NCBI GenBank assembly: GCA_947062675.1
Contig: CAMSQM010000004.1
Location: 1-64,000, forward strand
From: an uncultured Roseburia sp.
GTDB taxonomy: Bacteria > Bacillota > Clostridia > Lachnospirales > Lachnospiraceae
DNA length: 64,000 nt
Direction: 5' to 3'
The translations under genes and the position numbers were made by a program. Below the pieces are notes generated by a model. That model ran no database searches, had not been told where the DNA came from, and worked only from the letters and a program-made list of their open reading frames with translations. Positions 10,619 to 17,975 of this stretch are shown here, in pieces (position 1 is the first letter of the stretch; each line of letters begins with the position of its first letter).

Positions 10619-10738
10619 TCAGACGAAAACAATATCCGCCTGCTTCGCGAGGTCATCGGAGTGCGTTACGGCTATTACGCACTTTTTCATCTGACGGGCA
10701 CATTCTTTTAAAATGACCATAGTAATCAAGGCGATATA
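10619..10738 (-). pseudogene. Remnant of an ABC-transporter ATPase C-terminus
   Basis: Minus-strand translation ending at the TGA at 10619-10621 reads ILKECARQMKKCVIAVTH, then SDDLAKQADIVFV and stop. This is the H-loop region and C-terminus typical of small ABC ATPases of the LolD/bacteriocin-export type (VTHS, LAKQAD). Nothing upstream continues the domain: no Walker A, signature or Walker B is present between here and the next gene. I read it as a decayed fragment left by deletion. The rest of the 665-bp gap 10178-10842 shows the promoter at 10290 and the inverted repeat at 10748, and no other gene I can support. Confidence 0.5.
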
Positions 10739-10747
10739 ACTTCAAAA

Positions 10748-10821
10748 AAATATGCCCTGAATGTTCTTCAAAAGCCACGAGAAAATCTCATAATCTTTAA
10801 GAAGTCATCCAGAGCATATTT
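10748..10821. repeat. Long imperfect inverted repeat downstream of the LRR/zinc-ribbon gene
   Basis: AAATATGCCCTG (10748-10759) and CAGAGCATATTT (10810-10821) pair with one mismatch and enclose about 50 nt with weaker inner pairing (GTTCTTC/GAAG, GAGA/TCTC). It lies 21 bp past the stop of the minus-strand gene at 10843. It may be a terminator-like structure, a degraded mobile-element end or a small structured RNA. Confidence 0.45.
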
Positions 10822-10842
10822 CACCGGAAACGGTCCTGTTAT

Positions 10843-11937
10843 TCAGTTTCTTTCAACCACAATTCCTTTCTCTGTAAAATAATAGCGGTACAGCGCTCCC
10901 TGAATGTTCCGCGAAAGCTCTTCCCACTGTGCATCCGTAAGGTACCATGCCGCCTTTCCCTCCAGTTCAAATCTCCGCAGAGACGGCAGCATCAGAATAT
11001 TTTCCACCATTCCGTATATATCCTCTTCTTTTACAGCCGGATAGCGCAGCGTCAGTTCTTCCAGCTTTTCGAATCCGTCAAACAGCCCTTCCTGCTTCAG
11101 CTCCGCCTCCTCCAGCGTAAACCTCCGGATCCCGCGCAGCTTCTCCAGAAAAGAAAAATCACTGAGCCCGCCTGCCCCGGCAATCACGACCTCCTCCAGC
11201 GTATCCGGATTCACCGCCTCAAAAAAATGCGGCGTTCCGTATCTGGAGAGACCGTCAATACAGGAAATGCTCCTCAGCAGATTCTTTTCCGGCAGCCTGT
11301 AATTTTCCCACGCCTCCGTATACAGCTCCAGCTTTGTAAGCCCGGTAAAATACTCTACATTGGATGGGGAAAAGTCTTCCGGACTCCCCGCAACGACAAC
11401 TTCGCGCAGCGTTTTTCCGTAATCATCAGAATCTTCGTATGCATAATAATCTTCAAAACTGCAGGTAAAGCGATAGCCATCCTCTTTTTCGATTTTTAAA
11501 TATCTGATACCTGCAAGCTCCTCCCCTGTGACCGCCGCAACGGGCTTCCCGTACACTTCCATCACAAAATCGCGGAATACCACGGAAAAACGGCTCGCCG
11601 ACTGCACCAGATCCGCCGTGTAATACCGGTAGCCCGCCACCGCCACTGCAGTTATCAGAATCAGAACTGCCGCACAGATTATAAGCGTCTTTCCGGCTGA
11701 AAGGCGGACGGACACCAGAGGTTCCCTGTCCACAGACAGGTAATACTCCCTCCCGCAGGAGGCGCACCTGCACAGTTCCCTGCTTTCTGGTACCAGCCGG
11801 CCCCCGCAGGAGGTGCAGCGCCCCTGCGCTCCCGCTGCCATCTCCGGCCCTCCGCGGTCAGCCCCCGCCGCCTGCGCCTTTCGCCTGTTTCTTCCCGCAG
11901 ACGGTTTTCCGCCTGTCCCGTTACTGTTATTTCGCAT
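10843..11937 (-). CDS. Membrane protein with zinc ribbon and leucine-rich-like C-terminal region
   Basis: A 364-residue protein I cannot assign to a named family. Residues about 1-38 are Gly/Arg/Ala-rich and disordered, then CTSC and CASC pairs (about residues 41-61) form a zinc-ribbon pattern. One membrane helix follows (TLIICAAVLILITAVAVAGY, about 84-103). The rest is predicted extracytoplasmic and contains spaced Leu motifs (LTKLELYTEAW, LEELTLRYPAV, LRRFELEGKA) like irregular leucine-rich repeats. It starts 28 bp after the metal ATPase gene and might share its transcript; a role in metal response is not shown. Confidence 0.7.
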   Translation of the reverse strand: MRNNSNGTGGKPSAGRNRRKAQAAGADRGGPEMAAGAQGRCTSCGGRLVPESRELCRCASCGREYYLSVDREPLVSVRLSAGKTLIICAAVLILITAVAVAGYRYYTADLVQSASRFSVVFRDFVMEVYGKPVAAVTGEELAGIRYLKIEKEDGYRFTCSFEDYYAYEDSDDYGKTLREVVVAGSPEDFSPSNVEYFTGLTKLELYTEAWENYRLPEKNLLRSISCIDGLSRYGTPHFFEAVNPDTLEEVVIAGAGGLSDFSFLEKLRGIRRFTLEEAELKQEGLFDGFEKLEELTLRYPAVKEEDIYGMVENILMLPSLRRFELEGKAAWYLTDAQWEELSRNIQGALYRYYFTEKGIVVERN

Positions 11938-11965
11938 AAAAAGTCACTCTTTTCCCTGCACACAT

Positions 11966-13849
11966 TCACTCTGCCTTCAGCGCCCGCATCGCATTGAGAA
12001 TCGCGATCACGGATACCCCGACATCCGCAAATACCGCTTCCCACATATTCGCCATGCCAAAAGCTCCCAGCAGAAGCACCAGGGCTTTGACTCCCAGCGC
12101 AAAGACAATATTCTGTTTCACAATCGCGAGTGTTCTGCGCGAAATCCGAACAACCGCAGCAATCTTCCTGACGTCATCATCCATCAGCACCACATCCGCG
12201 GCTTCAATCGCAGCGTCAGATCCCATGCTCCCCATGGCAATTCCGATATCAGCGCGGGTCAGCACCGGAGCGTCATTAATCCCGTCCCCGGCAAAAGCCA
12301 GCTTTTCTTTTTCCGGCTGACCGTCCAGAAGTCTCTCCACCTGCGCCACTTTGTCCGCCGGAAGAAGCTGGGCATGCACCTCGTCAATGCCAAGCTCCCC
12401 GGCGACGGCCTCTGCGGCCTCCTCCCTGTCGCCGGTCAGCATCACGCATTTCTTCACGCCCACCTGCTTCATGGCGGAAATCGCCTCTTTCGCCCCTTCC
12501 CTGACTACGTCCGATATCACAACCGCTCCCAGAAACACACCTTCCTGCGCCACATAGACCACCGTGCCCGCACTCTGACAGGGAACACAGGAAATCCCCC
12601 GGTCGCTCATCAGCTTTTCATTCCCGAGCAGTGTCTCTTTTCCGTCCACCTGAACGCAGACGCCGTATCCCGCCAGCTCTCTGGCGCCCGAAATCCTGTT
12701 CATATCAGGCTCCGCGCCCTCAGACTTCCCGGCATAAGCTTCCCGGATGGAGACAGCAATCGGGTGACTGGAATATCCCTCCCCGAGCGCCGCCAGCTCC
12801 AGAAGCTGTTCCCCGCGGATCCCCTGCGGATGAAGCTCCGTCACTCGGAACTCTCCCTTCGTCAGGGTTCCCGTTTTGTCAAAGACAATAGTTGTCATCT
12901 CCGCAACCGCTTCCAGATAATTGCTGCCCTTTACCAGCACCCCGATCCGCGAAGCGGCGCCGATCCCGCCGAAGAATCCGAGCGGCACGGAAATCACCAG
13001 CGCACACGGACAGGAAATCACCAGAAAAATACAGGCCCTCTGGATCCAGCTTCCCCAGCCGCCGCCGAGAATCAGCGGTGGCAGCACGGCGAGCACAACC
13101 GCGCAGATAGTCACAACCGGCGTATAATACTTTGCAAACCGTGTAATGAAATTCTCCATTTTTGCCTTCTTACTGCCCGCATTTTCGACCAGCTCCAGAA
13201 TTTTTGCCACGGTGGAATCGTCAAATTCCTTTGTCGTGCGGACCTTTAAGGTCCCGCTGCCATTGACACAGCCGCTGATCACCGTATCCCCTGCCGCCGC
13301 GCGGCGCGGGACGGACTCTCCCGTCAGCGCCGCCGTATCAATCAGGGATTCCCCCTCCGTCACGACGCCGTCGAGCGGAATCCGTTCCCCCGGCCTGATC
13401 ACAATGATGCTCCCGACCTCCACATCGTCCGGATCCACCCGCGTTAGAACACCGGCCTGCTCGATATTGGCATATTCCGGGCAGATATCCATCATATCCG
13501 CGATAGACTGGCGGGATTTCCCGACCGCATAGCTCTGGAAAAGCTCCCCCACCTGATAAAAGAGCATCACCGCCACGCCCTCGGAGTACTCTCCGACGGC
13601 AAACGCCCCGAACGTCGCAATCATCATCAGAAAGTTTTCATCAAATACCTGTCCGTGGATAATATTGCGGATGGCCTTGTAAATAATATCATAGCCGATT
13701 GTCAGATACGGGATCAGGTAAATTGCCGGAAGAAGCAGACTTTCCTCTATCCCTTCCAGCCGCCCCGTGTGCTCACAGAAAAATAATCCCGCAAACAGGA
13801 GGAATGCTGCGAGAACCCGGAACAGCATTTTTTTCTGTTTTGTCGTCAT
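11966..13849 (-). CDS. cadA: P1B-type heavy-metal ATPase (Zn/Cd/Pb exporter type)
   Basis: A 627-residue P1B ATPase. C280-P-C282 in the membrane metal site is followed by ALVISVP, giving the CPC(x)4SxP pattern of the Zn2+/Cd2+/Pb2+ subgroup, supported by DVG in the last membrane helix. D324 in DKTGTLT is the phosphorylated residue; SSHPIA and GDGINDAP are also present. It lacks the usual N-terminal metal-binding domain, which is supplied by the separate HMA gene 11 bp upstream. It should pump divalent soft metals out of the cell. It is the third gene of an ArsR-type regulator/HMA/ATPase operon. Confidence 0.93.
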   Translation of the reverse strand: MTTKQKKMLFRVLAAFLLFAGLFFCEHTGRLEGIEESLLLPAIYLIPYLTIGYDIIYKAIRNIIHGQVFDENFLMMIATFGAFAVGEYSEGVAVMLFYQVGELFQSYAVGKSRQSIADMMDICPEYANIEQAGVLTRVDPDDVEVGSIIVIRPGERIPLDGVVTEGESLIDTAALTGESVPRRAAAGDTVISGCVNGSGTLKVRTTKEFDDSTVAKILELVENAGSKKAKMENFITRFAKYYTPVVTICAVVLAVLPPLILGGGWGSWIQRACIFLVISCPCALVISVPLGFFGGIGAASRIGVLVKGSNYLEAVAEMTTIVFDKTGTLTKGEFRVTELHPQGIRGEQLLELAALGEGYSSHPIAVSIREAYAGKSEGAEPDMNRISGARELAGYGVCVQVDGKETLLGNEKLMSDRGISCVPCQSAGTVVYVAQEGVFLGAVVISDVVREGAKEAISAMKQVGVKKCVMLTGDREEAAEAVAGELGIDEVHAQLLPADKVAQVERLLDGQPEKEKLAFAGDGINDAPVLTRADIGIAMGSMGSDAAIEAADVVLMDDDVRKIAAVVRISRRTLAIVKQNIVFALGVKALVLLLGAFGMANMWEAVFADVGVSVIAILNAMRALKAE

Positions 13850-13860
13850 TCTTCCCTTCC

Positions 13861-14079
13861 TTATATCAGAATCTTACAGTCCGGCTCTACTTTTGCACAG
13901 ACTGACACCACCTGCTTCATAATCCCGTCAAAGTCTTTCTCTTCTGCCTCCACCATCATTTTCTGCGTCATAAAACTGACGCTCGCGTCCTTTACTCCCG
14001 GTATTTTTTTGATGGCTTCCTCCATTTTTGCCGCGCAGTTTGCACAGTCCAGATCTTCCATTTTAAATTTTTTCTTCAT
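13861..14079 (-). CDS. Stand-alone heavy-metal-associated (HMA) domain protein
   Basis: A 72-residue ferredoxin-like HMA domain with the metal-binding CxxC in DLDCANCAAK near the N-terminus, followed by EEAIKKIPGVKDASVSF, which is typical of the family. It likely serves as a metallochaperone or detached N-terminal domain for the ATPase encoded immediately downstream. The gene sits 15 bp after the regulator and has a GGAGAAC ribosome site. Confidence 0.92.
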   Translation of the reverse strand: MKKKFKMEDLDCANCAAKMEEAIKKIPGVKDASVSFMTQKMMVEAEEKDFDGIMKQVVSVCAKVEPDCKILI

Positions 14080-14094
14080 TACAATGTTCTCCTT

Positions 14095-14505
14095 TCACAT
14101 TTCTTCAATATGTTCCATGCCCTGGGCGATAATCGTCCGCACATGTCCGTCCGCCAGCGAATAGAACACGGACTTCCCCTCCCGCCTGCTGTTCACCAGC
14201 TTTGTCTGTTTTAAGATCTTAAGCTGATGCGAGATGGCCGACTGTGTCATATTCAGCGCCTGTGCCAGGTCGCACACACACACTTCCGCCTCAAAGAGGA
14301 CAAACAGAATCCTGATCCTGGTCGAATCGCCAAACACCTTAAAAAGCTCTGCCAGGTCGTATAGCTGTTCCTCCTCCGGCATCTGCTCGTGCACAGCCCT
14401 CACCAGCTCCTCGTGAACCTCAACCGTGTCGCAGCACTCGATCTCATTTCCCGCCAACAAATCACCTGCTTCCTTTTCCCGCATAACAACTGTATCTGTA
14501 TTCAT
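14095..14505 (-). CDS. ArsR/SmtB-family metal-sensing repressor (CadC-like)
   Basis: A 136-residue winged-helix regulator. The recognition helix region ALNMTQSAISHQLKILKQ and the wing RREGKSVFYSLAD are diagnostic. The EVCVCDLAQ segment gives the paired Cys of the alpha3N/CadC type, so Cd/Pb/Zn sensing is likely. It heads the metal-export operon. The ATG at 14505 lies inside the palindromic operator and only about 15 nt after the predicted transcription start, with no clear ribosome site; ATG at 14484 or a TTG further in are alternatives. Confidence 0.9.
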   Translation of the reverse strand: MNTDTVVMREKEAGDLLAGNEIECCDTVEVHEELVRAVHEQMPEEEQLYDLAELFKVFGDSTRIRILFVLFEAEVCVCDLAQALNMTQSAISHQLKILKQTKLVNSRREGKSVFYSLADGHVRTIIAQGMEHIEEM

Positions 14506-14523
14506 ATGAGCAATTGTTCATAT
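14504..14523. promoter_or_regulatory. ArsR/SmtB-type operator overlapping the repressor start codon
   Basis: ATATGAGCAATTGTTCATAT is a 20-bp palindrome with one mismatch and fits the ATATGAAC-type operator of SmtB/CadC regulators. It covers the likely transcription start and the ATG of the repressor gene, consistent with metal-relieved autorepression. Confidence 0.8.
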
Positions 14524-14527
14524 ATTC

Positions 14528-14556
14528 ATGATACCTGTTTTTACTCTGTCTGTCAA
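14528..14556 (-). promoter_or_regulatory. Promoter of the metal-resistance operon
   Basis: Minus-strand TTGACA (14556-14551), 17-bp spacer, TATCAT (14533-14528). The predicted start near 14521 falls in the ArsR-type operator. Confidence 0.75.
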
Positions 14557-14625
14557 CTACTTTCTGCTCCTGAAAATCACACTAACTCCCATCTGCCTGC
14601 TTCAGCAGGCGTACATACCAGGATG

Positions 14626-14652
14626 GTGAAATTTTATATTTCACACTATAAT
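14626..14652 (+). promoter_or_regulatory. Candidate promoter with overlapping palindrome for the 14737 gene
   Basis: TATAAT at 14647-14652 is preceded by GTGAAAT-N5-ATTTCAC (14626-14644), a 7-bp dyad occupying the -35/spacer region. A regulator could bind here; none is identified, and no good -35 is seen. Confidence 0.45.
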
Positions 14653-14736
14653 CTTGATTATTTCTCCCACAACACGTATACTAAGTAACAGCGGGCAGCG
14701 CGTCCCGCAGAATTTTCAGCAAAGGATGTTTCCGTC

Positions 14737-15780
14737 ATGTCCGATCAGTATGAACATTATATCACCAGAAATATTAAAGCTTATTACAGGCGCAGACTTC
14801 CCGCGCCTATTTTGTATCTTCTTCTGCTGCTCATTGTCTGGCACGTCTTCTCTCTCTCCGCGCTTCTTATGCCCGGATCCCTGAAGAATTCTGCCACGCT
14901 CGAGTCCGCTTACCTGGAAGGCACAGAGTATGTGCGCACCACCCTTGAGGACTTATACTTCACCGGCTACACGCGAACCATTTTCGGGCGCACAGCCGGC
15001 TATTATTATTACACTATGCGCGGCGATGAATGTATCATTGTACTTCTCACCCCGAAAACAAGCGAAGAAGGACTTCCCACCATCGCGGAAGCCTCCTTCA
15101 CCGGAAAAATCACCCCGGGCTCCGGAGGATTTTCACAGCTGCTCTCCGGGCTGGCCGCAGATCTGAACTGGACAGAGGCCGGAATCCGCGGCAAAGTCTC
15201 CGGATATTTTCTGAGCGAGCCCGGCTACAACCTTCCCGGGAACCTGCTGCTGTTTTTCGTCGTGTTTGCAACCGGCGGCTACGCACTGGCCTGCCTGGTC
15301 TATTTTATCTCCTGTATTTTTTTTCCGCTGCTCTCCCCTCCGTGCCAGGATCTGGCGCTGTTCGGACCCCCGAAAAAACTGCTGGAGCAGGCCGAAAATG
15401 AGCTCGCCACACTGCCGCAGCTCGCCACGGAAGATATGTTTATCACAGAACATTTTTTCATTCAGACTTCCACCTACGGAAATGCCATCGTGCCCATTCA
15501 GGAAATTATCTGGATTTACAAATACTCGACGCTGCACAAATTCTTCTGGTATCATTTCAGCATTTCCTACACGCTGCATATCAGCGCAAACCGGCATCTG
15601 TACATCCGGTGCCCGAAAAATATTAAATCCGATATCGACGGTATTATGGATTATCTCTCCGAGGCGAACCACAGGATTCTTGTCGGGTTCAGCGAGTCCA
15701 ACCGCCTGAAAGTTCAGAAAATCCAGGGGACTCCGATGCATTTCGGGAAAATCATTGCATTTTTAAACCGCAGAATCTGA
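14737..15780 (+). CDS. Uncharacterised two-helix membrane protein
   Basis: A 347-residue protein without a family I can name. A membrane helix lies at about residues 22-45 (ILYLLLLLIVWHVFSLSALL), an extracytoplasmic segment of about 120 residues follows, a second helix lies at about 167-195, and a cytoplasmic C-terminal domain of about 150 residues contains EDMFITEHFFIQ and VPIQEIIWIYKY, which resemble the PH-like membrane-associated domains of small Lachnospiraceae proteins. It is the only plus-strand gene between the metal operon and the HIT gene, apparently monocistronic. Confidence 0.75.
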   Translation: MSDQYEHYITRNIKAYYRRRLPAPILYLLLLLIVWHVFSLSALLMPGSLKNSATLESAYLEGTEYVRTTLEDLYFTGYTRTIFGRTAGYYYYTMRGDECIIVLLTPKTSEEGLPTIAEASFTGKITPGSGGFSQLLSGLAADLNWTEAGIRGKVSGYFLSEPGYNLPGNLLLFFVVFATGGYALACLVYFISCIFFPLLSPPCQDLALFGPPKKLLEQAENELATLPQLATEDMFITEHFFIQTSTYGNAIVPIQEIIWIYKYSTLHKFFWYHFSISYTLHISANRHLYIRCPKNIKSDIDGIMDYLSEANHRILVGFSESNRLKVQKIQGTPMHFGKIIAFLNRRI

Positions 15781-15874
15781 TTCCGCACAGACCATATCAT
15801 GTCAGATCACAAGCTAATTTATATGTAATACAGGTTATCCGGCTGTAAAGTCCGGAACTTTCCTGATACAGAAA

Positions 15875-15900
15875 ATGGAACCGGCTCCCGCCGGTTCCAT
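15875..15900 (-). terminator. Terminator of the HIT-family gene
   Basis: ATGGAACCGG and CCGGTTCCAT form a perfect 10-bp stem with a 6-nt loop; on the minus strand it is followed by TTTTCTG. It lies 44 bp past the HIT stop codon. Confidence 0.7.
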
Positions 15901-15943
15901 CTGATTGGGATAAAATTTTAGGAAGGAATTCTGTTGCATTCCT

Positions 15944-16363
15944 CTATAAGTATTTCTCAATTTCAGAAATTAATTCACGATATTCCTCATCTGTTAAAAA
16001 TTTTTCTCCCGGATTCATCGCAAAAACGCCGCCCCACTCATATTCGTCCGTGTATTTCGGCACGAGATGAAAGTGAAGATGATGGCCGGTGTCACCGTAA
16101 GCGCCGTAGTTGACCTTCTGCGGATGGAACGCTTTGTGCAGCGCCATTGCCACGCGGTTGACATCCTCAAAATAAGCGGCGCGCTCTTCCGCCGTCAGCT
16201 CTGTCATCTCGCTGACGTGCTTTTTGTGCGCCACGATGACGCGGCCTTTGTGACTCTGCTCTTTAAATAAATACACTTTGGACTCCGGCAGCTCGCAGAT
16301 CTTAATACCGAACGCGTCCACCAGCTCACCTTCCATGCAGTATGCGCAATTGTTATCCGTCAT
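15944..16363 (-). CDS. HIT-family nucleotide hydrolase
   Basis: A 139-residue protein with the histidine-triad motif HLHFHLV at about residue 95, the site of nucleotidylation in HIT enzymes. The N-terminal NCAYCMEG supplies a CxxC that often binds zinc in this family, and VYLFKEQSHKGRVIVAHKKHV is the usual N-terminal sheet and helix. It probably hydrolyses adenosine phosphoramidates or dinucleotides in the cytoplasm. A strong terminator follows. Confidence 0.92.
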   Translation of the reverse strand: MTDNNCAYCMEGELVDAFGIKICELPESKVYLFKEQSHKGRVIVAHKKHVSEMTELTAEERAAYFEDVNRVAMALHKAFHPQKVNYGAYGDTGHHLHFHLVPKYTDEYEWGGVFAMNPGEKFLTDEEYRELISEIEKYL

Positions 16364-16404
16364 CTGAAACCCTCCCTGATCCAGTCTGTTCCCGGTAATA
16401 CCGC

Positions 16405-17367
16405 TTATTTCTGATTAAAATGAACCGCAAAGCCTGCAATCTCATCTTTCATATAGGCAACGATAATCTCGCCCTTATCATTGTACTTAAACGAGCTCTC
16501 GTCAAATACGTAGCCGCGTTTTCCAAGATGATACATCGCGCGGTCCAGATAGTTCGTCTGGAAGCAGATATGGCCGTGCGTCCCGCGTCCGGGCGTCTTC
16601 ATCATCTCGATCATGGTACCGATAAATGCGGAACTGTTCCCGTCCTTAACCGGCTGCCCGAGCAGATCTGCAAATTTCGCGGATTCAGAAGCCGCAGTCC
16701 CCGCTTCCTCATTGTTGATACCGACATGAAGAAGCTTAAAGCCGAGCATCGTCGCAACCGCTTCTTTTGTGAGCGCCGTGATTCCATCCCAGTCTTTCGC
16801 CTCAATCATATCCTTATTGACCATCCAGGAGCCGCCGCACGCAATGATCTTCTTAAAATCGAGATAGCTTGTCAGGTTCTTCGCATTGATGCCGCCCGTC
16901 GGCATAAAGCGCATCTTTGTGTAAGGCGCTGCCATGGACTTAATCATATTCAGTCCGCCTGCCGCCTCTGCCGGGAAAAACTTGACCACCTCAAGACCAA
17001 GCTCGATGGCAACCTCGACATCACTGGGATTCGAGCAGCCCGGGGTAATCGGTATATCCTTCTCCACACAGTATTTCACAACCTTCGGATTTAATCCCGG
17101 GCTTACAATAAACTTCGCCCCGGCATTCACCGCGCGGTCCACCTGCTCCGTCGTGAGAACCGTACCCGCCCCCACAAGCATCTCCGGAAACTGCTCCGCC
17201 ATAATCCGGATAGACTCCTCTGCCGCAGCCGTGCGGAATGTAACCTCCGCACACGGCAGTCCGCCGTCACACAGAGCCTTTGCCAGAGGCACCGCATCCT
17301 CCGCGCTGTCAAGTGCGATAACCGGAATAATACCGATTCTGGAAAATTCTTCTAATACTTTGTTCAT
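16405..17367 (-). CDS. eda: KDPG/KHG aldolase with C-terminal VOC-like domain
   Basis: A 320-residue protein. Residues about 1-210 are a class I KDPG/KHG aldolase: AEVTFRT (substrate-binding Glu and Arg), VGAGTVLT, SPGLNP, TPGCSNPSDV and VKFFPAEAAGG with the Schiff-base Lys, then PTGGI. The remaining 110 residues (from about GFKLLHVGIN) resemble a glyoxalase/VOC fold module, a fusion found in Firmicutes; its role is unknown. The enzyme splits 2-keto-3-deoxy-6-phosphogluconate into pyruvate and glyceraldehyde 3-phosphate in sugar-acid catabolism. A consensus promoter and two tandem operators lie upstream, so it is probably induced by a sugar acid. Confidence 0.93.
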   Translation of the reverse strand: MNKVLEEFSRIGIIPVIALDSAEDAVPLAKALCDGGLPCAEVTFRTAAAEESIRIMAEQFPEMLVGAGTVLTTEQVDRAVNAGAKFIVSPGLNPKVVKYCVEKDIPITPGCSNPSDVEVAIELGLEVVKFFPAEAAGGLNMIKSMAAPYTKMRFMPTGGINAKNLTSYLDFKKIIACGGSWMVNKDMIEAKDWDGITALTKEAVATMLGFKLLHVGINNEEAGTAASESAKFADLLGQPVKDGNSSAFIGTMIEMMKTPGRGTHGHICFQTNYLDRAMYHLGKRGYVFDESSFKYNDKGEIIVAYMKDEIAGFAVHFNQK

Positions 17368-17443
17368 GGTTCCTTCTCCTTTTTTCTATTTTCTGATACG
17401 GAAAAGCAGGTATGCTTCTGCCGTACGGTTGCACTGCAGATGT

Positions 17444-17476
17444 GAAACTAGGTTTCGTTATGCGGAACCCTGTTTC
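17444..17476. promoter_or_regulatory. Two tandem IclR/KdgR-like operators in the eda leader
   Basis: GAAAC-TAG-GTTTC (17444-17456) and GGAAC-CCT-GTTTC (17464-17476) are dyads with a 3-bp centre, exactly 20 bp apart, each followed by CGTWA. The GAAAC-N3-GTTTC pattern is that of KdgR-type IclR regulators. Both sites lie just downstream of the predicted transcription start, where a bound repressor would block elongation. Confidence 0.75.
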
Positions 17477-17494
17477 GTAAAACGGTACGATTTA

Positions 17495-17522
17495 ATTATA
17501 TCATCTGGGAAGGGGTTGTCAA
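17495..17522 (-). promoter_or_regulatory. Consensus promoter of eda
   Basis: Minus-strand TTGACA (17522-17517), 16-bp spacer, TATAAT (17500-17495). The leader to the ATG at 17367 is about 120 nt and holds the two operators. Confidence 0.85.
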
Positions 17523-17599
17523 CCGGTTTGAAGAGAATTTTCCAAAAAAGAAGCTTCTTCCGGCAGCCCGGCACATCCGGATATCTCCGGCCTCCAGCT

Positions 17600-17975
17600 T
17601 CACGCCGCAGTCTCCCCAGACTGTGAATTATACAGACTGACATAAAATCCTTCCACCCAGGGAAGCGCCTCGTGCGTTCCCTGGGCCATGGCTTTACGCC
17701 GCCGTCTCCCCAGACTGCGGATTATACAGACTGGCATAAAATCCTTCCGCCGCAGGCAGCGCCTCGTGCGTTCCCTGGGCCATGGCTTCACGCCACCGTC
17801 TCCTCAGACTGCGGATTATACAGACTGGCATAAAATCCTTCCGCCCAGGGAAGCGCCTCGTGCGTTCCCTGGGCCATGGCTTTACGCCGCCGTCTCCTCA
17901 AACTGTGAATTATACAGATTGGCATAAAACCCTTCCGCCGCAAGCAGCGCCTCGTGCGTTCCCTGTTCTATGATA
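17600..17975 (-). repeat. 94-bp unit repeated four times, derived from the 3' end of the ABC exporter gene
   Basis: The landmark CATAAAAYCC occurs at 17641, 17735, 17829 and 17923, giving an exact 94-bp period. The copy at about 17882-17975 is the coding 3' end and stop codon of the ABC gene; the three others lie beyond the stop and still read as GTHEALP-FYASLYN-SxETxA plus stop, each in a different frame because 94 is not a multiple of three. The copies differ at scattered positions, and copies 1-3 share CAGGGAACGCACGAGG plus an ATGGCC not in the gene, so they have evolved as a set after duplication. Confidence 0.9.

Noticed and set aside
10660..10683. AGTGCGT/ACGCACT hairpin followed by TTTTT on the plus strand
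   Set aside because: It falls inside the ABC ATPase remnant and no plus-strand gene precedes it, so it is probably chance.
11813..13249. Plus-strand frame of 478 codons
   Set aside because: Antisense to the metal ATPase with its DKTGT and CPC motifs.
17688..17973. Plus-strand frames across the 94-bp repeats
   Set aside because: They arise from the repeat itself; the parent sequence is coding on the other strand.
17600..17975. Possible CRISPR array
   Set aside because: The units are contiguous 94-bp copies of a coding 3' end with no unique spacers and no cas genes nearby.
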